DNA of 64,000 nt from Hyphococcus sp. (lineage in GTDB: Bacteria; Pseudomonadota; Alphaproteobacteria; Caulobacterales; Parvularculaceae), in the NCBI GenBank assembly GCA_021776245.1, contig JAJFGF010000046.1:124001-188000 (forward strand), written 5' to 3'. Under the pieces are notes generated by a model that was given only the letters and a program-made list of their open reading frames with translations, was not told the DNA's origin and made no database searches. Positions 50,498-58,996 of the stretch are shown piece by piece (within the stretch, counting starts at the first letter, position 1; each line of letters opens with the position of its first letter). The position numbers and the translations under genes were made by a program.

Positions 50498-51535
50498 TCA
50501 TAGTGGCGACGGCATTTCCCGGGGAAGGTCGGTGGCGAGTTTGAGGCTTAGCGCCCAGTTTTCAATCATCGCCAGTTCTTCACTGTGACGGGCGACAAGA
50601 TCAGCCTCATCTTTTGCACGCGCCCCGGCGTCATAGCGCTGGTCGTCAAATTTTGCATTCTTTTGAAAAACCGGCCCGGTTGCGACCGCTTCAATGGCGG
50701 CGTCATCGGCATTGAGGGTCAAATGCGTGTTTGCCGCCTTTAATGTTTCGAAAGGACGATCAAGCAATCGGCGAAAATCAAGCGAACGCAGATTGCTGCT
50801 GTCCGGCGCAGATAGCAGCCGCATAAATAATTCCATTTGATGACGCCAGACCAGGGCGGCGATCTGTAGATCTGTGAGCCCAAGCGCCTGACGCTCAGGG
50901 ATACCGTTGACGCCTTCGGGATCAAGCGTGAAAATCGTATATTGCTTCCTGACAAAGGCTTTGCAGGCTTCGCCTTTTTTCAGGACCGAAACCAGAAATC
51001 CCTTCAAGTCGCCATAGAGCAAGATAATCCGCGCATCACTTGCCGCTATCATCGGCGCCAGATTGTTTGCTGTATTGGTGAGCTTGATTACGGCTTGCTC
51101 CTGACCCTGATGCGGCCGCGCCAGCAGCTGAAGAATAAGGTCTCGTGCTTGATCGACTTCCCGCCGCGCGGGACCGGTCCTCGCCATGCGATAGGCGTTG
51201 GCGAGGCTCATCAGGATGTCCGGTTCTTTCAAAGCGAGGCTATGGCCGGGAATATCGAGCGCCCGCGCCATCAATGTGGAACAACAAAATGCCGTATGGA
51301 AAATGAACGCGGGTTGATTAGAACGGCCTCCGACAAAAGGCGTGAGCGCGTCGATTGGCGCTGCCGCCGTCGCCTTTACCGACCCCGCCATCCGCGCATC
51401 CAGAAAAGCCTCGCGGGCAAGACCGGCGCGATCGATTTGCGCGAAATCTATGCTGCGCCGCTCCATATCGAGGGCGTGTGGAAACCACGCCGGGTCGGCG
51501 GCAAGGTCTTCCGGACTGACCGACATTTTATTCAT
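50498..51535 (-). CDS. Sulfotransferase-like P-loop protein
   Basis: This 345-residue protein has no signal peptide. FIFHTAFCCSTLMARALDIPGHSLALKEPDIL near residue 77-108 looks like the 5'-phosphosulfate-binding loop of sulfotransferase-fold proteins, where a Cys-Cys-Ser-Thr-Leu version replaces the usual Ser-Gly-Thr. The segment DARIILLYGDLKGFLVSVLKKGEACKAF near 168-195 fits the region contacting the 3'-phosphate. The final part has no known motif. The acceptor substrate is unknown, and it may be a divergent nucleotide-binding protein. It is divergent from scoA (66 bases between starts). Confidence 0.62.
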   Translation of the reverse strand: MNKMSVSPEDLAADPAWFPHALDMERRSIDFAQIDRAGLAREAFLDARMAGSVKATAAAPIDALTPFVGGRSNQPAFIFHTAFCCSTLMARALDIPGHSLALKEPDILMSLANAYRMARTGPARREVDQARDLILQLLARPHQGQEQAVIKLTNTANNLAPMIAASDARIILLYGDLKGFLVSVLKKGEACKAFVRKQYTIFTLDPEGVNGIPERQALGLTDLQIAALVWRHQMELFMRLLSAPDSSNLRSLDFRRLLDRPFETLKAANTHLTLNADDAAIEAVATGPVFQKNAKFDDQRYDAGARAKDEADLVARHSEELAMIENWALSLKLATDLPREMPSPL

Positions 51536-51601
51536 AGCGCGACTTGTGGACGGTTCGGCGCTTTTGCGCTAGTCGACAGCTATCATAGCGGAGGTTTTTC
51601 C

Positions 51602-52306
51602 ATGAAGAAAATTTACAGCGACGCCGCCTCGGCGCTGGACGGCCTGACCTTTGACGGCATGACAATCATGGCGGGCGGGTTTGGGCTATGCGGCATCGCT
51701 GAAAACCTCATTGCGGCGCTGCGCGACAGCGGCGCAAAAGACATTACCGCCATTTCCAATAATGCCGGTGTCGATGATTTTGGGCTCGGGCTGCTTTTGC
51801 AGACCCGCCAGATCAAAAAAATGGTCAGCTCCTATGTCGGTGAGAACAAAGAGTTTGAGCGCCAATATCTTTCGGGTGAGCTGGAACTTGAGTTTAATCC
51901 GCAAGGTACGCTCGCTGAACGCTGCCGCGCGGGCGGCGCGGGCATCCCGGGATTCTACACCAAAACCGGCGTTGGCACACTGATCGCGGAGGGAAAAGAG
52001 CAAAAGAAATTTAACGGCGAGATCTATATTCTCGAATCCGGACTTGTCGCCGACCTGTCACTCGTTAAGGCATGGAAAGGCGATGAGCAGGGCAATTTGA
52101 TCTACCGCAAAACAGCGCGCAATTTTAATCCGATGATGGCGACGGCCGGCAAAATAACCGTCGCAGAGGTTGAAGAAATCGTACCGTTGGGAACCCTTGA
52201 TCCAGACTGCATTCATACGCCCGGCATTTTTGTTCAACGCATTATCAAAGGCGATCACGAAAAGCGGGTTGAACAGCGAACTGTCCGTCAAAGGGAGAAT
52301 GCATAA
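51602..52306 (+). CDS. scoA: 3-oxoacid CoA-transferase subunit A
   Basis: This 234-residue subunit has the family I CoA-transferase alpha pattern: [113 protein letters not shown]. The GGFG(L)CG loop binds CoA. It transfers CoA from succinyl-CoA to acetoacetate (ketone or poly-hydroxybutyrate metabolism). cggagg precedes ATG 51602; the longer upstream frame is discarded. scoB begins at the last base of its stop codon. Confidence 0.95.
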   Translation: MKKIYSDAASALDGLTFDGMTIMAGGFGLCGIAENLIAALRDSGAKDITAISNNAGVDDFGLGLLLQTRQIKKMVSSYVGENKEFERQYLSGELELEFNPQGTLAERCRAGGAGIPGFYTKTGVGTLIAEGKEQKKFNGEIYILESGLVADLSLVKAWKGDEQGNLIYRKTARNFNPMMATAGKITVAEVEEIVPLGTLDPDCIHTPGIFVQRIIKGDHEKRVEQRTVRQRENA

Positions 52307-52944
52307 TGTCCTGGGATCGCAACCAAATGTCTGAACGCGCAGCGAAAGAGCTGAAAGACGGATTTTATGTCAATCTCGGCATCGGCATTCCAACGCTTGT
52401 CGCCAACTTTATTCCTGACGGCGTAGACGTCACCTTGCAGTCGGAAAATGGCATGTTGGGCATGGGGCCGTTTCCCTATGATGATGAGGTGGATCCAGAT
52501 CTCATTAATGCGGGCAAACAGACCATTACCGAACTTCGCCGCACTTCTTATTTTTCGTCCGCCGATTCATTCGGCATGATTCGCGGCGGCCATATTGACC
52601 TGTCAATCCTTGGCGCAATGGAGGTTTCCGAAAAGGGCGATCTCGCCAACTGGATGATTCCCGGCAAAATGGTTAAAGGCATGGGCGGGGCCATGGACCT
52701 TGTGGCCGGCGTCAAACGAGTCGTCGTGGTGATGGACCACACATCCAAAGCCGGCGACCCCAAGCTTCTTCATGAGTGCTCGCTGCCGCTGACCGGGCGG
52801 CAGGTAGTTGATATGGTAATCACTAATCTTGGCGTATTTGAAATCGAGCGCGGTAAGGGCATGACGCTGGTCGAATTGGCGCCGGGTGTCAGCGTCGAAG
52901 ACGTCAAAGCGTCAACAGAAGCAAATATTGATATTGCAGTCTAA
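52306..52944 (+). CDS. scoB: 3-oxoacid CoA-transferase subunit B
   Basis: This 212-residue subunit has [20 protein letters not shown] and the catalytic glutamate Glu47 in SENGMLG, which forms the acyl-CoA glutamate intermediate. The remainder ([39 protein letters not shown]) is family-typical. With ScoA it forms succinyl-CoA:3-ketoacid CoA-transferase. One-base overlap with scoA. An imperfect REP-like hairpin and a terminator follow. Confidence 0.96.
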   Translation: MSWDRNQMSERAAKELKDGFYVNLGIGIPTLVANFIPDGVDVTLQSENGMLGMGPFPYDDEVDPDLINAGKQTITELRRTSYFSSADSFGMIRGGHIDLSILGAMEVSEKGDLANWMIPGKMVKGMGGAMDLVAGVKRVVVVMDHTSKAGDPKLLHECSLPLTGRQVVDMVITNLGVFEIERGKGMTLVELAPGVSVEDVKASTEANIDIAV

Positions 52945-52954
52945 AGCACCGGGC

Positions 52955-52977
52955 GAAAAAGTGGACGCCGGTTTTTC
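52955..52977. repeat. REP-like imperfect palindrome
   Basis: The arms GAAAAA (52955-52960) and TTTTTC (52972-52977) bound an interior gtggacgccgg, giving an imperfect hairpin 10 bases after scoB. The sequence resembles a short intergenic repeat common in Rhizobiales (aaaagtgg...ccggttt), recalled rather than compared here. Confidence 0.45.
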
Positions 52978-53012
52978 ACTGTATCCGGCGCGCAGCCAAG
53001 AAAATAGATCAT

Positions 53013-53035
53013 CGGGCGATTCTTTTAGTCGCCCG
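53013..53035. terminator. Terminator between convergent scoB and the HxlR gene
   Basis: The arms CGGGCGA (53013-53019) and TCGCCCG (53029-53035) pair perfectly around ttcttttag. Lying between two convergent genes with no long T-run, it could act in both directions. Confidence 0.6.
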
Positions 53036-53047
53036 GCGATCTAAGCG

Positions 53048-53770
53048 TTACGATACTGCGGCTGGAACCGGCTCTTGCCGAACGGCTTCTATCATTTGCC
53101 CATTGTGTTTTTCGCTGTGAACAATGCAACGCAACAAATGGGCGATCGCTTTTTCATCGCCTGACAGCGTCATCTGAGATTTTGCTTCGGCCAGCGTAAG
53201 CTCTTTTCGAAATGCTCTCATGATCACATCCACATCTGTGGAAAGGCTGGCGACAGCAGGCGCGTCGGCGCCGCGTCGCGTTGTCATCTCGCCATTCATA
53301 TAATAGAGCGTATACGGAAAGCCGTCGATGATGACATGGGCGACATAGTTGAGATCATCATCGCGGCAAAAAGTTGCAAACAGCTCAATCGCCAGCGCTA
53401 CGGAATCCGGCTGCAAATCATCTGAATAGATACAATCCCGCGCCGGCGAGGATTCGGGCCTCGCCATAAAATACTCTATTGACCAGCACATCATCGACCG
53501 GATCGCCGGCCGCAGCGCTTCGCCGGTTGGCGTCAGGCGATAGCGGCCACGTGTCTCAGACGGGCTGGGCGCTGCGATCAGCCCCGCCTCATCGAGCTCT
53601 TTCAGTCGTTTGCTGAGCAGATTAGCGCCAATGCCGGGCAGCCCGGCCTGCAAGTCTCCAAATCGCTGGGGTCCGAGAAACAAATCCCTGATGATCAGCA
53701 GCGTCCAGCGCTCGCCGAGCAAATCCAGCGCGTGGGCCAGAATACAATCCTGATTATAGGTGCGCGCCAT
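53048..53770 (-). CDS. HxlR-family winged-helix regulator with C-terminal ligand domain
   Basis: This 240-residue protein has the HxlR DNA-binding domain at its start: ARTYNQDCILAHALDLLGERWTLLIIRDLFLGPQRFGDLQAGLPGIGANLLSKRLKELDEAGLI, with the family Cys8. A further 130 residues resemble an SCP2-like domain (HVIIDGFPYTLYYMNGEM, SLSTDVDVIMRAFRKELTLAEA). ATG 53770 with agagga upstream is preferred; ATGs at 53800 and 53827 also lie in frame. A symmetric site upstream suggests autoregulation. Function as a repressor or activator is unknown; the divergent neighbour is a small secreted protein. Confidence 0.85.
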   Translation of the reverse strand: MARTYNQDCILAHALDLLGERWTLLIIRDLFLGPQRFGDLQAGLPGIGANLLSKRLKELDEAGLIAAPSPSETRGRYRLTPTGEALRPAIRSMMCWSIEYFMARPESSPARDCIYSDDLQPDSVALAIELFATFCRDDDLNYVAHVIIDGFPYTLYYMNGEMTTRRGADAPAVASLSTDVDVIMRAFRKELTLAEAKSQMTLSGDEKAIAHLLRCIVHSEKHNGQMIEAVRQEPVPAAVS

Positions 53771-53875
53771 CCGTTTCCTCTGAAGGCCAATTCCCGCCAT
53801 TTTTCCATTGCTTACTACATTTGTCATAGGCTGTCGTCCCAGAAAAATTAGCAGAAATTCGTAAAAAGATACTTG

Positions 53876-53909
53876 ACACTTTAAAAACATATAGTAAACC
53901 ATAAAGTGT
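53876..53909. promoter_or_regulatory. Candidate operator/promoter of the HxlR gene
   Basis: The 8-base arms ACACTTTA (53876-53883) and TAAAGTGT (53902-53909) are perfect, with an 18-base AT-rich spacer. On the minus strand TTGACT (about 53911) and TATATG (about 53889) have a 16-base spacing that fits a promoter overlapping the palindrome. This supports autoregulation by HxlR (inference). On the plus strand it lies 66 bases before the small secreted protein gene. Confidence 0.5.
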
Positions 53910-53974
53910 AGTCAATCGGCCCTGACAAATTTTTGCGTCTCGCCGAGCGCAAACCGAACAAGCGGAGCATCCCG

Positions 53975-54253
53975 ATGAACAAGAATATTTTCCTGTCTGT
54001 TATTTTTGGCGCCGTTGGCGTCTTCTCTACGTCTGCTGGCGCGACCAACTGGAGCGAGCAAGTCGACCTGTGCGCGGCGGCTGTTGACGCCGAAGGTCTC
54101 GCGAATGTGAGTGACTATCGTGTCAAATTTAGCAGCGCTACCGGCTCAAGACGGCTGGAAATCAAATTAATCCCGAATGCAGGCGGCGACACCCTGATCG
54201 CTGAATGCAGAATTCGCCGCAGTGAAGTCACATCAGTGGCGCTGAAAGCGTAA
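53975..54253 (+). CDS. Small secreted protein, function unknown
   Basis: This 92-residue protein has a signal peptide (MNKNIFLSVIFGAVGVFSTSAGA, cut near residue 24). The mature part has two cysteines (VDLCAAAVDAEG and IAECRIRR) that could form one disulfide, and several beta-like segments. agcggag precedes ATG 53975; the frame start 14 codons earlier is less likely. I recognise no family. It is divergent from the HxlR regulator, with the candidate operator between them, and ends at a strong terminator. Confidence 0.72.
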   Translation: MNKNIFLSVIFGAVGVFSTSAGATNWSEQVDLCAAAVDAEGLANVSDYRVKFSSATGSRRLEIKLIPNAGGDTLIAECRIRRSEVTSVALKA

Positions 54254-54283
54254 AAGACGACCCCAATGACTCCCTGAAACTTG

Positions 54284-54311
54284 GCGCCCGCTTGATGCGG
54301 GCGCTTTTTTT
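54284..54311 (+). terminator. Strong rho-independent terminator
   Basis: The perfect 8-base arms GCGCCCGC (54284-54291) and GCGGGCGC (54297-54304) with loop TTGAT are followed by seven T (54305-54311). It ends the small secreted protein gene; the T-run overlaps the stop codon of the convergent metallo-hydrolase gene (54310-54312). Confidence 0.85.
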
Positions 54312-55173
54312 ATGTGGCGCTAAGAGAGCGAAAGGCAATGCGCGTCATGCGTTCCGTGGTAATGAAGTTCCAGTTCCATTCATCATGGAAATCCGCCAAA
54401 GGGTTTGCCGCCACGACGTCATCTTCATCAAGCCCATCATTGATCAAAGCCAGGATTCTGGTGCGGACGCTTTTCAGCATCTCAATTGACGCCTCAAGTT
54501 CGGTTTTTGAAGACAGTGGCCCGTGCCCGGGGATGATTTTCGTATCACCGTCGACCATCTGATTTGCGGCCTCAAGCGCTGCAATATAACCATCTAAACT
54601 GCCGCCCCCATCGATATCGATATATGGATACATGCCCGAAAATAAGATGTCGCCCATATGCACGACATTAACGTCGCGGAAGTAAACGACGGCGTCCCCG
54701 TCTGTGTGGGCGTTTTCCGGGTGATAAATATGAATTTCATGACCATTACGGCGGACCGTTACGGTTTGTGAAAATGTAATAACCGGCAAGGCGTCAGGCG
54801 CGGCGTCGTCTTCTGAGGCTAGCCGGCTCCGCACATTGTCGTGGGCGATGATCGTCGCGCCCGACCCGGCCAATGCTGGGTTACCGCCGGTGTGGTCGCC
54901 GTGATGATGTGTGTTTAGAACAAATTCCACTGGCTTGTCGGTGACGGCCCTGATGGCGGCCGTTAATTTGGCGTTGAGTGGGGCAAATTGATCGTCAATG
55001 ACAAACGCGCCGTCATCGCCGACCGAAAGGCCAATATTGCCGCCCCAGCCTTCGAGCATATAAATCCCATCTAGGACGCGTGTTGTCTTGATTTCGACTT
55101 TGGAGAAATCCTGCTGTCCGAGGGCAGGCGCGGCCGCGAGAAAGCTCATTGCGGCGATAATCAATATTCTCAT
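54310..55173 (-). CDS. Secreted metallo-beta-lactamase-fold hydrolase
   Basis: This 287-residue protein has a signal peptide (MRILIIAAMSFLAAAPALGQ). The zinc-binding motif is THHHGDHTGGN with His89, His91, Asp93 and His94. Further ligands are likely His in NAHTDGDAVVYF (near 156) and His in IPGHGPLS (near 222). It starts at ATG with a reasonable context. Family members include beta-lactamases of B3 type, glyoxalase II-like and quorum-quenching enzymes; the substrate cannot be told. The ligands for two zinc ions appear intact. Confidence 0.86.
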   Translation of the reverse strand: MRILIIAAMSFLAAAPALGQQDFSKVEIKTTRVLDGIYMLEGWGGNIGLSVGDDGAFVIDDQFAPLNAKLTAAIRAVTDKPVEFVLNTHHHGDHTGGNPALAGSGATIIAHDNVRSRLASEDDAAPDALPVITFSQTVTVRRNGHEIHIYHPENAHTDGDAVVYFRDVNVVHMGDILFSGMYPYIDIDGGGSLDGYIAALEAANQMVDGDTKIIPGHGPLSSKTELEASIEMLKSVRTRILALINDGLDEDDVVAANPLADFHDEWNWNFITTERMTRIAFRSLSAT

Positions 55174-55308
55174 CTGGGGCGCTCCATCACTTGTCGGAAT
55201 TTACCTGTTTACCAGTTGGGGCCGGAAAACGAAATCACCTTCCCGTTCTCTGATGTTGCGGCGCAGCGTCCGCCAAGCTAAAGACCGCTGGATGGTGGAG
55301 TGAGTGAT

Positions 55309-56670
55309 ATGACCTGGACGCCCGATAGCTGGCGCGCAAAACCGGCGCAGCACCTGCCGACGGATTATCCTGCGCCTGAGGCGCTGGCCGATGTCGAGGG
55401 TGAATTATCGACCTATCCGCCGCTGGTTTTTGCCGGCGAGGTGCGAACTTTGCGGGACTCGCTTGCCCAGGTCGCCCGCGGTGAAGCATTCCTTCTCCAG
55501 GGTGGCGATTGCGCGGAAAGCTTTAAGGAATTTCATCCCGACAATATTCGCGACACTTTCCGCGTGTTGTTGCAGATGGCCGTGGCGTTGACTTTTGGTG
55601 CGGCAATGCCGGTGATCAAGGTTGGACGCATTGCGGGGCAGTTCGCCAAGCCGCGCAGCGCCGCGACAGAAACAATTGATGGTGAAACTTTGCCGAGCTA
55701 TCGCGGCGACAACATCAACGGCATGGAGTTCGACGCGAGCGTTCGGATGCCTGACCCTCAACGTCTGTTAAAGGCCTACGGCCAGGCAGCAGCGACTTTG
55801 AATTTGATCCGGGCATTTGCGAATGGCGGTTACGCCGATCTGCGCAATGTTCATCGCTGGAATCTCGAATTTGTCGCTGGCGGTCCGCAAGTTGACCGCT
55901 ACCGCGCCTTGGCCGACAAAATTTCCGAGGCAATTACCTTTATGGAAGCGTGCGGCGTTGACGGCCGTGACGTCCGCGCGATCCGGGAGGTTGATTTTTA
56001 CACCAGCCATGAAGCGCTGCTGTTGGGTTATGAAGCGGCGATGACGCGAATCGATTCAACTTCTGGAAAATGGTACGATACGTCGGCGCATCTTACGTGG
56101 ATTGGTGACCGGACGCGCCAGCCCGGCGGCGCCCATGTCGAGTTTTGCCGCGGCATCGAAAATCCAATTGGAATGAAATGCGGGCCAAGCCTCGATCCGG
56201 ACGAACTTATCGAGCTTCTCGATATTCTGGATCCGAAAAACGAGCCCGGGCGGATGGTTCTTATCGCTCGTTTTGGCGCAGCAAACGCCGGTGATGGATT
56301 GCCGCCGTTAGTGAGGCGCGTGAAGGCGGAGGGCCGCAATGTTGTGTGGTCCTGTGATCCGATGCACGGCAACACGATCAAGGCCAATGGCGGCTTTAAG
56401 ACGCGCCGCTTTGATTCTGTGTTGTCCGAGGTTGGGACATTTTTTGACGTTTGCCGCGCCGAGGGGGCCTATCCCGGCGGCGTTCATTTTGAAATGACCG
56501 GGCAAAATGTGACGGAATGCCTTGGCGGGGCGCAGGAAATTTCTGAGGCTGATTTGTCGTCTCGCTATCATACCCATTGCGATCCGCGCCTGAATGCGAG
56601 CCAGGCGCTGGAATTGGCGTTTATTTTGGCGGACCGATTCAAGGAAACGCGCGGCGCCAACGGGTTTTGA
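55309..56670 (+). CDS. Class II 3-deoxy-7-phosphoheptulonate synthase
   Basis: This 453-residue enzyme is the plant-like (type II) DAHP synthase: [73 protein letters not shown], and [17 protein letters not shown]. It joins phosphoenolpyruvate and erythrose 4-phosphate in the first step of the shikimate pathway, using a metal bound by Cys and Asp/His residues. ATG 55309 has tggtggag eight bases upstream; GTG 55300 is an alternative. It is a single gene. Confidence 0.94.
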   Translation: MTWTPDSWRAKPAQHLPTDYPAPEALADVEGELSTYPPLVFAGEVRTLRDSLAQVARGEAFLLQGGDCAESFKEFHPDNIRDTFRVLLQMAVALTFGAAMPVIKVGRIAGQFAKPRSAATETIDGETLPSYRGDNINGMEFDASVRMPDPQRLLKAYGQAAATLNLIRAFANGGYADLRNVHRWNLEFVAGGPQVDRYRALADKISEAITFMEACGVDGRDVRAIREVDFYTSHEALLLGYEAAMTRIDSTSGKWYDTSAHLTWIGDRTRQPGGAHVEFCRGIENPIGMKCGPSLDPDELIELLDILDPKNEPGRMVLIARFGAANAGDGLPPLVRRVKAEGRNVVWSCDPMHGNTIKANGGFKTRRFDSVLSEVGTFFDVCRAEGAYPGGVHFEMTGQNVTECLGGAQEISEADLSSRYHTHCDPRLNASQALELAFILADRFKETRGANGF

Positions 56671-56822
56671 GTTCCATAAACTGTTGAAATAGCGGGAAAC
56701 ATTGTTTGAAGCGAGGATTGGCGGCGGGGCGTTTTCTGCTGAGCGCGGCGTGGTTTATGTTTGCCCGGCAACAACCGGACGTCAGAGCCGCCGCATTGCG
56801 ATGCGTGTGAGGGAGCCAAGCA

Positions 56823-57770
56823 TTGTCGGATAAACCAAAAATTGGCATTGTCGGCGCCGGCGTGTTCGGGGCGCATCACGCGGCGAAATACGCGGGCCAT
56901 GACAAAGCGGCGTTAACGCGCGTTTTTGATATCGATGCTGGCCGAGCCGAAAAGTTGGCGCGCCGGTTTGGTGTTGCGGCTTGCCAGAACTATTCAAAAT
57001 TTTTGATTGGTCTGGATGCTGTGGTCATCGCTGCGCCGGCGACCCGCCATTACCAGCTTGCCCGTGAGGCGCTGGAAGCGCGCTGTCATGTTTTTGTCGA
57101 AAAACCCCTGACGCTTTGCGCCGAAGACGCGGACACGTTAATCGAACTGGCGGCCGCGAAACAGCTTGTCATTCAGGTCGGTCATCAGGAACGCTACGTC
57201 TTTGATGCTGTAGGACTTTTTGGTCGAGATCGGGCGCCAACGAAAATCAACTGTGTGCGTCGCGGCCGTGCAAGCGGCCGGTGCGAAGATGTGTCAGTTG
57301 TTTTTGATCTGATGGTTCACGACCTTGATCTTGTCCGGCACTTAACTGGCGCAGAGTTGCTTGATGTCGACGCCATTGGCGGCGCGCATGAAGTGACTGC
57401 TGATCTGATATTGTCTAATGGAACGATTGCTTCCCTTAACGCCAGCCGACGGGCGCCTTCGCTAGAGCGGCGTATGACGCTCACCTATGATGACGGCGTT
57501 ATTGACTTCGATTTCGTGAAGCGGGCGATATCAAATTCAACGCCGATGTTACTGGATACCGGATTTAATGAAGCGGTCGGTTCGCTGGCCTATTCCGACC
57601 CTTTGGGCTTTGGCGCAGATCAATTCATCGTCGCAATTCATTCCGGGCAGGAGCCGATTGTCACCGGGCGCCATGGCCGCATTGCAGTTGATTGGTCACA
57701 ACGCATTGAATTCGCCATGCATAAAACAGTTGATATCGAGTTCGGCCGACGGGAAAGATTACTTGCATGA
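56823..57770 (+). CDS. Gfo/Idh/MocA-family NAD-dependent sugar oxidoreductase, GnnA-like
   Basis: This 315-residue enzyme begins at TTG, with gaggg upstream. It has KIGIVGAGVFGAHHAAKYA (NAD-binding GxGxxG at 10-15), the conserved EKPLT after strand 5 and VHDLDLVRHLTG with the catalytic-type His. The start resembles GnnA, which oxidises the 3-OH of UDP-GlcNAc for the diamino-sugar used in lipid A. The downstream aminotransferase fits GnnB, with a four-base overlap. Alternatives are other UDP-sugar 3-dehydrogenases (WlbA-like). The assignment to GnnA is inference. Confidence 0.78.
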   Translation: MSDKPKIGIVGAGVFGAHHAAKYAGHDKAALTRVFDIDAGRAEKLARRFGVAACQNYSKFLIGLDAVVIAAPATRHYQLAREALEARCHVFVEKPLTLCAEDADTLIELAAAKQLVIQVGHQERYVFDAVGLFGRDRAPTKINCVRRGRASGRCEDVSVVFDLMVHDLDLVRHLTGAELLDVDAIGGAHEVTADLILSNGTIASLNASRRAPSLERRMTLTYDDGVIDFDFVKRAISNSTPMLLDTGFNEAVGSLAYSDPLGFGADQFIVAIHSGQEPIVTGRHGRIAVDWSQRIEFAMHKTVDIEFGRRERLLA

Positions 57771-58930
57771 ATAGTGTTGCCAATCTGGCTCTTGCGGCAG
57801 AAACGCAGTTCGGCAATATCGCATTCATTGACCTGCAGGCGCAGCAACGGCGCATCAGGCCTGCGGTTGAACGCAGATTGCAGGCGGTGCTTGATCACGG
57901 GCGGTATATAGCCGGTCCTGAAATTACCGAGCTGGAAGAAAAACTTGCGGAACGGACAGGCGCGAAGGCCGCCATTGCCTGTGCCAGCGGCACAGCGGCG
58001 TTGATCATCCCGCTGTTGGCGCAAGGCGTTGGCGCGGGCGACGCGGTGTTTGTTCCGGCGTTTACTTATAATGCGACGGCGAATGCGGTCCTGCTGACTG
58101 GCGCAACGCCGGTATTTGTCGATATTGATCCGGCGACATTTAATATGGACCCGGAGCATCTGGAGCGTTGCCTTGCAGATGTGCGCAGCGCTGGAAAACT
58201 CAATCCGCGCGCTGTAATCCCTGTCGATCTGTTTGGCTCTCCGGCAGATTATCGAGCTTTCACAAAAATTGCCTCGCAAGAGAATTTATTTTTGTTTTCT
58301 GACGGGGCTCAAAGTTTTGGCGGCCAGCTCGGCAATAGATGGGTTGGCGATCTCGCGCCTGCCACGGCGACAAGTTTTTTTCCCGGTAAGGCGCTTGGCG
58401 CCTATGGCGACGCAGGGGCAATCTTTACGCGGGATGCGGCTGACGCCGAGCAATGGGCGTCAATTCGCTGGCATGGCACGGATGCCCAGCGGAAAGATTC
58501 AGTCCGCGTCGGATTCAATGGCCGCATGGACAGCTTCCAGGCGGCTGTATTGCTGGAAAAAATGGCTATTTTTGATGATGAGCTTGAGACCCGCCACAAT
58601 ATTGCGGCGATCTATAATGAACGCCTCGGCCGTGTCGGGCGTCCGCAAAAGCACCTCAACGGCGCATCGTCCAGTTATGGCTATTATGCGCTTTGCGTGG
58701 AAAACCGCGATGAAGTTGTCGCCGCGGTCAATTCCATGGGCGTTCCAACGGCCATCTATTACACAACGCCGTTACACAAAATGCCGGCCTTTTCTGATTT
58801 TGCGCCGGATGGCGGGCTGCAGCAGACGGAGCGCGCGGCGTCGGAGATCTTTTCCCTGCCGATGCACCCCTATCTGACGCCGAAGCAAGTTGATTTCATT
58901 TGTGATGCCGTAGAATCCGCGGTCTCCTGA
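57767..58930 (+). CDS. DegT/DnrJ/EryC1/StrS aminotransferase, GnnB-like
   Basis: This 387-residue PLP enzyme has the sugar aminotransferase pattern: IAFIDLQAQQRRIRPAVERRLQAVLDHGRYIAGPEITELEEKLAERTGAK, PVDLFGSPADYRAF, and PLP-binding Lys208 in TSFFPGKALGAYGDAG. The C-terminal part has YYTTPLHKMPAF. Together with the Gfo-type oxidase it would convert a UDP-3-keto sugar to the 3-amino sugar. In Acidithiobacillus and some alphaproteobacteria GnnA/GnnB make UDP-GlcNAc3N for amide-linked lipid A; this pair fits that logic. No lpx gene is in view. Confidence 0.85.
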   Translation: MNSVANLALAAETQFGNIAFIDLQAQQRRIRPAVERRLQAVLDHGRYIAGPEITELEEKLAERTGAKAAIACASGTAALIIPLLAQGVGAGDAVFVPAFTYNATANAVLLTGATPVFVDIDPATFNMDPEHLERCLADVRSAGKLNPRAVIPVDLFGSPADYRAFTKIASQENLFLFSDGAQSFGGQLGNRWVGDLAPATATSFFPGKALGAYGDAGAIFTRDAADAEQWASIRWHGTDAQRKDSVRVGFNGRMDSFQAAVLLEKMAIFDDELETRHNIAAIYNERLGRVGRPQKHLNGASSSYGYYALCVENRDEVVAAVNSMGVPTAIYYTTPLHKMPAFSDFAPDGGLQQTERAASEIFSLPMHPYLTPKQVDFICDAVESAVS

Positions 58931-58996
58931 ATGCTGTCGGGGTGATAGTGAATTGTCTGGCAATCACCGGGCAGGCGATCCATATAATCAGTTACG

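Noticed and set aside
50942-51601. Long upstream extension of the scoA frame
   Set aside because: It runs antisense to the sulfotransferase-like gene and has no matching family start; ATG 51602 with cggagg gives the normal ScoA N-terminus.
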